A DNA stretch of 28,385 nucleotides, from NCBI GenBank assembly GCA_049999725.1, contig JBNGIS010015206.1, forward strand, positions 1 to 28,385, read 5' to 3'. The position numbers and the translations under genes are program-made. This DNA is from Haplomitrium mnioides. Taxonomy: Eukaryota; Marchantiophyta; Haplomitriopsida; Calobryales. Shown piece after piece: positions 21,137 to 28,385 of the stretch. The notes below the pieces were generated by a model, which made no database searches, was not told where the DNA came from, and saw only the letters and a program-made list of their open reading frames with translations. Numbering within the stretch: position 1 is the stretch's first letter; each line of letters begins with the position of its first letter.

Positions 21137-21840
21137 TTGCACATTTTAGCTGCAAACTGCACCTCCTCTCATTTTGTTCCTTTCTTAGATCCTCGTGGTC
21201 ATGTGGTGACATCTAATCTTGATATTCTTAATAGACCTAATCTTATAGACTTGTTTTCTCGTGGTACTAGATTTAGATGGGCTTGTCTCTTTAAACTTTC
21301 TTTGCTTAGAGCTATAGAACAAGGCCTACAGAAATATGGTAACAGCTTAGAAGAGTTTTTTGAAGTACAATGCATTATGCAAAGCTGGCTGTCTAAAGTT
21401 GTTGAGATTGTAAGATCTAAGTTGGAGTACTTGTCTCTTGAGCGGTCTGCTACTTATTCATGTTCCTTAACTAGTTTAGACTTGAAAGCTTCAAAAAACT
21501 TCCAAAAGCAATTTGTTATTACATACATGGACAAATGAAGTAATAATTTTGTGTTTGTTTGTAAGAAGCATTATGTGTCTACCATTTGTAAGTAGCTGTG
21601 CTCTTTAGTGAAGCTTATTATTTGAGGCTCACAAGAAAGTTGTTAATCATCACTTGTTTAAACTCAACAAGTTAGTTACTAGGCTACTCTTTACTATAGT
21701 TCCTTGGAAGTTTTATAAAACTTCTAAAAAGTACACCTGACTTTTATTAAGGCTGGCTAAAGGAGCACTCTAATTCATGTTGACTTAGTTATCTTTTCAA
21801 ATCTATTCTAACTAACTTGCATAAGCTAATTTTTCCTAGT
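21137..21840 (+). pseudogene. Reverse-transcriptase retroelement relic, Penelope-like
   Basis: The open frame 21137-21538 reads FLDPRGHVVTSNLDI, then a G-T-R-F-R motif, matching the block GHVVT-x2-L-x-I ... G-x2-F/Y-R found before the RT core in a widespread eukaryotic retroelement family. It ends at TGA within QFVITYMDK, where related proteins continue DKA-NN. The same frame goes on after the stop as SNNFVFVCKKHYV, the block just before the first RT motif (the DKG/DKA region of Penelope-like elements). A further PWKFYKT-type piece near 21698-21720 may be the start of RT motif 1. Later RT motifs and any GIY-YIG nuclease are not seen. The Penelope assignment comes from memory of motif order and needs a search. 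Confidence 0.55.
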
Positions 21841-21905
21841 AAGGTGTTTGGTCATGAAAGATTCTATAGATGTTATTGACGTTATATGATGAGTAAATCT
21901 AAAAA

Positions 21906-22640
21906 GTCTTCATTCATCAAACAATGTTGTAATCAAGGAGTCGGGTTATAGAGATATCTGAAATTTCTTTGTACCTCACACAATTTCAAAATCGGTGAGG
22001 AACTATGAAACGTCTTCATTCATCGCACAATGTCATCATCGATGAGTTGGACGATGGAGAGGAACAAAAAGTATTCATTCATTAGACAATGTCAAAATCA
22101 TAGTCATGTAGTAGGGAATTCCAAAATTTCTTCGTGCATCCCACACTTCCGTCACATGTAAGTCGGATGACGAACAATTCCGAAAAGTCTTCGTTTGTTC
22201 CGTGCACTTTGTCATAATCGTAGTGCCGGATGGTGGTGAAATATGAAAAAAGCTTTGTTCTTCAAACTTTGTTCGTGCATTGCAAAATGTTGTAGTTGCA
22301 AAATAGGTATGAAAAACGAACAACTTTGACGACGGTTAGTTGAGCAGATCAAAATTGATATATAAATATCTGTTTGTCACTAAATTGTAACACCAGTAAG
22401 ACCGCCAATGTACATAGCAACAAACTAGTCATGCCTTGTACAATTTTGTTCCCAATAAGTGGAGTCATTAAGAAATCCAAATGTGATGTATGTTGATGTC
22501 TATTCGGTGTACAATGGTGCAACCAACAAGTTCCGCATCGTTGACCACCAAAAGTGTTTGTTACTCGTACAACATCGTCATCGTTGAGTTGCAAGATGAA
22601 CAATTCTACAAAGCACTCGTGGTTCATAGAATTTCGGAAA
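21906..22640. repeat. Degenerate minisatellite, 48-65 bp units
   Basis: Units begin with GTCTTCATTCATC or variants at about 21906, 21964, 22012, 22070, 22126, 22187 and 22252. Each contains an ACAATGTCATAATC-like core followed by a GAGTTGGATGA-like segment and a run of A. Spacing varies between 48 and 65 bp and sequence differs by perhaps a quarter between units. Less regular copies recur to about 22640 (for example TCGTCATCGTTGAGTTGCA). No coding role is seen. Confidence 0.75.
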
Positions 22641-23153
22641 GTTTAACTTGAGTCGGAAAGTTTAAGTTGAGCGATGCAAAATTTCGAAAAAAAAAAAAAG
22701 GTTCATGTTGTGTACAATATCGAGTTTACTCAGTCGTGTCATTGGCAATTTTGTAATTGTTCAATCTAATGGTGCAAACTAGATAAGTCTTTGTATTTTG
22801 TATTTTTCGTTGTCATTCAATCATAGGTAGTCAAGAAAAATGTTTGTGTGTTGCAAAAATTCATAGCAACATCCGAAAAACAAACAATTTTGCAGTCAAT
22901 TTCTTTGGCAGCGTTTAATTCCAATAAATATTTTGCAAATGGCACTGAGTTTTTTAGTTATGAGGGTGTACTACTCCCATAACTTTGACTTCATACAAAA
23001 TTTGGTGTTTACAACAATTAAAAGCATACACTTGCAAACAATGATCGTTTTTTGTGTTATTGCAAACATAAAAGGTTAAAATTTGGTCAAAAATCAATTT
23101 TTAACTTCAATCTATATCCACATCGAGAGGACTCCACCAGCCATTGTAGGCAT
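22641..23153. other. AT-rich stretch without recognised features
   Basis: Contains a poly-A run at about 22687-22699 and scattered GCAAAAT motifs that may be further decayed minisatellite units. No coding frame with recognisable content is seen on either strand. Confidence 0.5.
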
Positions 23154-23567
23154 TCAATTGACATCACCTTCTTTGACCACCAGCAAGAGAGATCTTACTT
23201 GAGACACACAATCTGCCTTCTCCGACTCCAACAATGCTTTCTCTTCTTCGGCTTTTTGGTAAGCTATTAACTCCTCATGGGCTTGCTCAGCTTCACTGTT
23301 GGCCGTTGAGACATTACAGGTTAGTCTATGGAGGTTGATCTATATTTTGTCCAAGACCAATATTGGCATTTAATTCCTTTGGTCCATATCTTTTGAGGAG
23401 CAACAACCTCATATGCTACCTCCATAAGATCCTCACAATAACTCATTTTTTTCACGCGACACAAAGTTGCTTTGCCATTCAGATAGCTACAGTTGGAGCA
23501 CCTTTGCTCGTTTGGCTTCCAAATTTTGAATATCGGTAGATTATTTCCGCAACTTCTCCAAATCTCT
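23154..23567 (-). pseudogene. Coiled-coil protein fragment, decayed
   Basis: Minus-strand reading gives Lys/Glu/Leu-rich sequence typical of coiled coil (RDLEKLRK, then IQNLEAKRAKVLQL, later AEQAHEELIAYQKAEEEKAL and a stop at 23154-23156). Two internal stops and at least one frame change occur. Stops again fall where Gln codons are plausible. The family is not recognised. It could be the C-terminal part of a transposon protein or of a host coiled-coil gene. Confidence 0.4.
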
Positions 23568-23989
23568 TTTATGTAATCCTTAATTAAAGATCTAAACAGT
23601 CGCTACTTTGAACCAAGAACCGCTACTGAGTTCCTATTTCACTTGGTAGTCGCAAATATTTTTTGGGTGATTTGGTATTGAAAAACATCAATTTTTAGTT
23701 CGAGATCATTTTTTCGCAAAGAAAATCGTTTTTTAGAAATACGAATTGCGTATTTTCTATTGAGATTATATTTTTAAAATTTCTTTATAATAAGCACCCT
23801 AGAAAAAAAACATTTTGGTTATTGAAATATTTTATTAAAACCTCACACTATTGTGAATACACTAAATTCATCAAAAGCAAAAAAAATATATATATATCTT
23901 TTTATGAAAAAAAATTATATGCAAACGTGGATGTGTATTCACATACAAACTTTGAGCCAGACAATGAGCGTCATAGCTATTAAATCTTA
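23568..23989. other. AT-rich stretch, no gene recognised
   Basis: Strongly AT-rich with a poly-A/TA tract at about 23876-23905. No open frame with recognisable content is seen on either strand. Confidence 0.5.
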
Positions 23990-24337
23990 AGCAAGCATAG
24001 ATTCCAAACTAGAACCCTAAAGCCTATGCATGCATAGACTCCGAACGAGAATCCTAAAGCCTATCCGTGTAGAGACTCTGAACGAGAACAGTAAAGCTAT
24101 GCATGCAAAGACTTTGAACGAGAACCCTAAAGCCCATGTGCACTTAGACTCTAAACAAGATCCCTAAAGCCCATGTACGCATAGATTTTGAACGAGAACC
24201 CTGTAGCTTATGCGTGCAGGGAATCTAAACAAGAACCTTAAAGCTTATGCGCGCCTAGACTCCGAACGAGAACTAGAAGGCTTATGTACGCATAGACTCT
24301 AAACCAAAACGTAAAGCCTATGCGGCAATAGATTGCT
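23990..24337. repeat. 37-bp tandem array with palindromic ATGCATGCAT-like core
   Basis: Units carrying GAACGAGAACCCTAAAGC followed by a CTATGCRTGCATAGACTC-like stretch recur every 37 bp (one step is 36): the GAACGAG or AAACAAG element is at about 24006, 24043, 24080, 24116, 24153, 24190, 24227, 24264 and 24301. The TATGCATGCATA part is self-complementary in the best units. Two looser copies follow to about 24385. The array lies just past the 3' end of the minus-strand ParB-methyltransferase relic. Confidence 0.9.
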
Positions 24338-24851
24338 AGAGCTCATGTGTGCATGGAATCCCAACCCATGTGCACATAGAATCCAAACCATTCTTAGACT
24401 AGCAATTGACTCCAAACCATTCTTAGGTGCACCAAATTGAATCGTGATGTAAAGACTTGAAATGGATTGGGAGTGCAACAAGTTGAAACTTTGGCAAATA
24501 AAACTTTGTTAAAAAAAAAACTTTATTAATAAAACAATTTGTTCAAACAGATGCTCAGGCTCTATCCTCCTCGGGAGGAATTGTCTCATCTAAATCCAAA
24601 GGCTGAGCATCTCCAACCACTAGAGAGTCCTGTCGAGACTTTCCAATCCCAAAAATTGCGACAGAATCACCAACAACACTTGTAGTACTAGGAGGAACAG
24701 GTTCCTTGTGGTATGCATAGACTATCTGTGACTCAGTCACATCGGATGGCAAGGAAACCATCGTCAAAACTCTCTGAAGAATGTAGATAGACTGACGTCT
24801 ATCATATTCCACCGCTATACAGTTTTGAATTAGCTTTAAAGCACAAACAAG

Positions 24852-25481
24852 GCCTGTGCCAGACCTAGAGCAAAGATCTATGATCCAATCTTGCTCTGTT
24901 GACAAATGGTCGATGAAAAATTTGTAAAGAGCCTGCGGCTTTTGGTAAACATTGATAGGAGCATCATCTCCTGGATGTTTAAGTTTTGCAGAAACCGTAG
25001 GACAACTAAAAACACTACGTATTATTTGTCAAGGTAGTCCAATTGCAGGAGCAGGCTACAAATTAAAAAGCCTCATGCTCCTCTTTCCTTCTTTTGCTCA
25101 GTAGCCTACAGCCCAATATTCGTGGGCATGTGTGATTCAAGGACCACCAGAATGATGAATGTTGCTATTGTCCCTGTAAAAAGAAAAACAAACAAGTCAA
25201 ACATTGTAACCAAAGTGCAGGAAAAGCAAAAAAGAGAAACTAGAAACTAAAAAAAATCAAAGAACAACTTACGAGATGTCGTGGTCGATCGCACATCAAA
25301 TGTCCGAAAGGGTATCCTTGACAATGCCAAATTGTTGCGACAAATGTACAATAACAAAAGACCAAAAATCCGACATTGTGAATGCTTCAACACATAAAAC
25401 CATGTCAAAAATGTCATCTTTTGAAAATGGTTCAAAATTGTCATGCTTACATTCCTTAAGGTTGTAACCATTAGAAATATC
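24852..25481 (-). other. Methyltransferase domain: degraded motif IV and motif I
   Basis: In N6-adenine and N4-cytosine methyltransferases the catalytic tetrapeptide is D/N/S-P-P-Y/W/F. Here the aligned residues are D-I-S-N (25470-25481), followed by the expected G-Y-N. The SAM-binding glycine loop, normally like S-G-S-G-T-G, reads S-R-S-G-T-G with Arg from AGG at 24864-24866. The order, catalytic motif first and SAM motif near the C terminus, is that of the beta class. The N4 versus N6 choice cannot be made because the catalytic motif is lost. Confidence 0.7.
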
Positions 25482-25905
25482 CGCAACAAGAAAACTAAAA
25501 CACCTAGGTTTCACCAAGCCCTTCAACTATCAAACGTTGGCCTCCCCGTGGACTTGGTAAAATGCCATGTTGAGACCATTGACATATGACAATAAGTCCT
25601 TGTCCTCGTCTCTCACAACTCCTTCAATTGTAAGAGATGGAGCACCGCTTTGCTGCCTTGATTTCCACTCTCTAGCTTTTTGGTAATGAAGAAGAAAAGT
25701 TGGAGGATATGAAACGAGAGTGGGAGCCTGGTCTTAATGTTCCAGGGTTTCTTCGACCTGTGATCTTTTTTGGCCTTTTGCAACTGCTGTCAAATTTTTA
25801 GCCAATTGACATTTGAATGTTTTGTCCCCCTACACATAGCAAAATTAGAGAACAATATAAGGAGAAAAAAACAAATTAAATACTAGAGAGGGATACTGAA
25901 TTCCT

Positions 25906-26095
25906 TCCACGCATGGACTTCGCAGTCCATGTCCGCAAGGACCTCGCAGCCCATGTCCGCAAGGATCTCGCAGTCCATGCGCGCATGGACTTCGCAGTCT
26001 AAGCGCGAAAGGACTTCGCAATCCATGTGCACTTGGATTTCGCAGTCCTTGTGCGTAGGGACTTCTCAGTCCATGCGTGCATGGACCCTAAACCT
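25906..26095. repeat. 24-bp palindromic tandem array within intron 2
   Basis: CGCAG or close variants recur at exactly 24-bp steps: 25921, 25945, 25969, 25993, 26017, 26041 and 26065. Each unit joins an AGTCCATG arm and a CATGGACT arm, so neighbouring arms can pair. The best copy is the perfect 20-bp palindrome AGTCCATGCGCGCATGGACT at 25972-25991. The array lies within the 348-bp intron 26177-25830 of the minus-strand relic, whose donor is TTG|GTAAGTT and acceptor TGTGTAG|GGG. An open frame across the array on the + strand is a by-product of the period being a multiple of three. Confidence 0.93.
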
Positions 26096-27364
26096 ATTTT
26101 ATCAAAACCAAGGACAACTTAAAGTAAATTCACTACAACTCCAAAGAAATAAATGTGGTATGAAAAGAAGAACTTACCAAAAGCTTCTCGAAGCTTGAAT
26201 AGAAAGCAACCATCTTGGACTCCTCAGTGTGAAGAGGGTACTCCTCTCTTGCTTCCTCCCAAGTGCTCTAGTAAACCTCTGAACAAAAACTTTTAACCAT
26301 AGCTGCCAAAACTTTATGTCTCTCTGCCTCTCGAGACATTTCGTCCATTGAAAGCTCTTCAGCTTCCACCTGCTTCAAAACTGAAATTTTTACTTCGTCA
26401 GGAAGACCTTGAAGGGACCTCCAAGATGCCCACTTCATATCCTCCATTCTCAAAGATCCCTTGGCCTTCAGCTTATGACCTTTGACCGTATTCTTCTCCC
26501 ACATCAAAAATATGCTCTGTTGTAGATCCCAGAGCTCACCACTTCTAAAAGTCAGCTAGAACCAATTGTCCTGAGAAGTTACTGCCTTCTCAAGTGTTGA
26601 CTTGTGTTTTTTCTCCAAGGTTTCTAGCACTAATTCTCTTTTCAATTTTTGGGATGACATCATCCTACTCTCCACAAATCTTTGATGCCAATATTTGACC
26701 TTTTGAATAGAGGTCATTTCCAGCCTATACCTTTGGTCGTAATTGTCATCTGTTGCAAAAATGTGGGCCTATGTTGGTGTAAGGCTCACGTACACAGAAC
26801 AATTGCAAAGGGATAATACCGGATTCTTCGCTCCATAGTTTGTGATTAATAGTTGCCTTGCTGCAACATTGTGATTGCCTCATACAATCTCGTAGCAATA
26901 CTTGTCATGGTTCCTAATATCGAACTCTCACTTGTCTTTTAACCACACTTCAAGTCAACAACTACGATGAAAAAACTATGCACATCCTTGTTTGTGAGCA
27001 TTCTCTGCGCCAGAAGCTCAACAAAATCCTCATTCAGCCTTCTAATCTTGAAATGCCTCCAATTGTCCATTCCAAGTTTGGGCAGATTCAAATTCTCTAG
27101 CTTGATTGTGATTGTTTCTTCATGGACTTTGCATCATTGGATTGTAGACTCCCTTATTTTGTTTTTGTCTTCCACAGACACTATCTAAGGGTCCACCTGT
27201 TCTAGGAATGGAGCCTGAACTGGCTCCACCTATAATTCTTGCCTCGAGTTACTTGGTGATGAAGACGAATGGGCATCATAAGACGACTTTGCTGTAGATT
27301 TTGAGGGGGTTGGCTCCTCCTCAATGATCGGTGCTGGAACATGTTTTTTCTTCTTGGCATCCAG

Positions 27365-27378
27365 TTTTTTTTTTTTTT
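27365..27378 (-). other. 14-base homopolymer causing a frame change in exon 2
   Basis: Fourteen T on the + strand (A on the coding strand) encode a Lys run in the linker. The sensible frame differs on the two sides: upstream reads EVEPTEAKKK, downstream LDAKKKKHVPAPIIEEE. A length error in the run, biological or from sequencing, explains the shift. Confidence 0.7.
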
Positions 27379-27664
27379 AGCCTCAGTTGGCTCAACCTCC
27401 TTTCTTTTTTTATGAGGAGAAGGGCTTGCCGCGTGAATTGAAAATGTTGTTGCGCTCGGATGTGGCACTAGTTGTTGAATGTTAATGCCTTGCTTGGGCT
27501 TCATAATCTTGATATGGATGGTCAATTTAATGAAGTCGTACTTGACGTGCTTCGCGTCTTTGCAACCATCAACAAAATCTACCAGAAACTGAGTAAACTG
27601 AAAACAAAACAAAAAAAAAATTAAGCATAAGTACAAGTGTTCAAGGTAAGAGATAAGACAATAC

Positions 27665-27820
27665 ATTCACTGCGCGCAAGGAATCTAATAACCATATGCG
27701 CATGCATTACACAAGGGAGTCCATGCACGTATGGACTCCCAAGTCCATGCGCGTAGGGATTCCTGGACTCCAGGACTCCATGCTTGCATGGACTCCCTGG
27801 GAGTTCCAACTTAGTGAAAA
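27665..27820. repeat. Palindromic repeats within intron 1
   Basis: The intron 27854-27598 contains several arms of the same family as the array in intron 2. At 27715-27740 a 10-bp stem GGGAGTCCAT pairs perfectly with ATGGACTCCC across a 6-nt loop. At 27778-27791 CCATGC and GCATGG are separated by TT. Further pieces (CCATATGCGCATGCAT near 27692, AAGTCCATGCGCGTAGG near 27741) share the ATGCGCGCAT core. Spacing is less regular than in the other two arrays. Confidence 0.85.
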
Positions 27821-28214
27821 GAAAAACAAGTGAAAAAAGACTTTTAGAAATTACCTTGCCATCTTCCTTTGCGGCCATAAGATGCTTGACAAAAATGTCC
27901 CTCTCCTTAAACTCGTTAAAAGAAAATCGTTTGCGATTTGCACAGTAAAGGGTTATTGAATCTTGGGACTGCTCAAGCAGTCCAATGTTGGCTTTCTTTC
28001 GTTCACGTACCATCGTAATTTGGATTACTAAACCCAAATTGAATTTTTCATCTTCACCAACAAAAAAGTAAAGATGTTTATCGGGGTCTTTCAAGGAACA
28101 GTAATTAACGAGCCAATTCCACTCGAGTTTTGAAGGCTCTAGAGCCTTGACAACATCTGAATACCTGTATGGCTTTGGTTGAGCAGGGCGGGAAACATTT
28201 CCTTGAGATGCCAT

Positions 28215-28385
28215 TCTCAAGATGCTAGAAGCAGGTGAATGTGGAGGTAGAAAATGCAATGAACAAAAGCTCACAAATCTATGAAGGTTGGAAATGGCAA
28301 AAAAGTAAGTAAATGCAAAAACAAGGATGGCAAGAAAACAAAAACCAAAAACTGAACTCGTGACAATGGAAAGAAACTTTCCACT
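28215..28385 (-). other. Upstream flank of the ParB-methyltransferase relic
   Basis: Read on the minus strand, this is AT-rich and T-rich, with a second in-frame ATG at 28274 that would add 20 residues (MSFCSLHFLPPHSP...). The ATG at 28214 is preferred because the added stretch looks like leader. No TATA box can be assigned. Confidence 0.35.

Larger units (their letters stand above)
24555..28214 (-). pseudogene. ParB-like / DNA N6-N4 methyltransferase fusion gene, decayed
   Basis: Four exons fit with phase-consistent GT-AG introns: 28214-27855, 27597-26178, 25829-25273 and 25173-24555. Exon 1 starts MASQGNVSRPAQ and is unrecognised (120 codons). Exon 2 has a Pro/Lys/Ser-rich linker, then a ParB-like domain: RRLNEDFVELLAQRM (about 27001-27045), FFIVVVDLK, and GNHNVAARQLL (26847-26879), the counterpart of the ParB G-x-H/R-R..A box. 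Exons 3 and 4 hold a beta-class methyltransferase: motif IV position VADISNGYNL (25467-25481; DPPY is usual), QKPQALYKFFI, motif I DLCSRSGTG (24852-24878) and IAVEYDRRQ. Such enzymes methylate adenine N6 or cytosine N4 in DNA. More than ten stops and frame changes near 26940 and at the 14-T run make this copy dead. Fusion and exon model are inferred from reading the frames. Confidence 0.75.

Noticed and set aside
22075-22627. Two minus-strand frames of 82 and 92 codons
   Set aside because: They fall within the minisatellite, have no recognisable content and follow the repeat units.
23995-24385. Plant telomere-like CCCTAAA pieces in the 37-bp array
   Set aside because: Only single CCCTAAA copies occur per unit inside a longer unrelated unit; there is no tandem run of the 7-bp telomere repeat.
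25929-26198. 89-codon + strand frame with an 8-residue repeating peptide
   Set aside because: The 24-bp period is a multiple of three, so the array stays open by arithmetic; it lies in a predicted intron of the opposite strand.

Overview
This window looks like nuclear DNA of a seed-free vascular plant, most likely a fern. The main evidence is an intron-poor PLS-class pentatricopeptide repeat (PPR) gene with E and DYW domains and an N-terminal PDF-type motif. Around it lie decayed plant transposons, GT-AG introns and long AT-rich non-coding stretches. The organism call is inference; no marker gene settles it. A 100-base run of N at 10256-10355 shows this is a scaffold with a gap.

Layout. 1-11038 is dominated by one decayed Ty1/Copia retrotransposon on the + strand: gag at 1939-2895, an apparent 3.1 kb insertion, protease/integrase at 5977-7475, reverse transcriptase/RNase H at 7981-10202, and a short 3' LTR at 10929-11038. 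Its RT domain carries an unusual in-frame array of a 13-nt near-palindrome. 11332-13452 (-) is a broken MULE-type transposase. 13803-15053 is a non-autonomous element with 86-bp terminal inverted repeats enclosing a broken gene fragment. 15540-18343 (+) is the only gene that looks intact, a PPR-DYW protein predicted to act in an organelle. Its DYW domain has lost the catalytic glutamate of the deaminase motif. 18768-20878 (+) is an intron-containing relic of a TMF/golgin candidate 5-like coiled-coil gene. 21137-21840 (+) is a reverse-transcriptase relic resembling Penelope-like elements. 21906-22640 is a degenerate minisatellite.

The right end (24555-28214, -) holds the most unusual object: a four-exon relic whose conceptual protein combines a ParB-like domain with a beta-class DNA N6-adenine/N4-cytosine methyltransferase domain (motif IV before motif I). 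This arrangement is familiar from prokaryotes and phages but here it is split by spliceosomal introns. Two of its three introns, and the DNA just beyond its 3' end, contain short tandem arrays built on a palindromic CATG-CGCG-CATG-like core. Its catalytic motif IV and glycine-rich motif I are both altered and many stops interrupt it, so this copy cannot make an active enzyme. It points to a family worth looking for elsewhere in the genome.

Across the relics, many premature stops sit where related proteins have Arg(CGA) or Gln(CAG/CAA). This fits deamination of methylated cytosine in CG and CHG contexts, so most of the window behaves like silenced, methylated repeat DNA around one live PPR gene.
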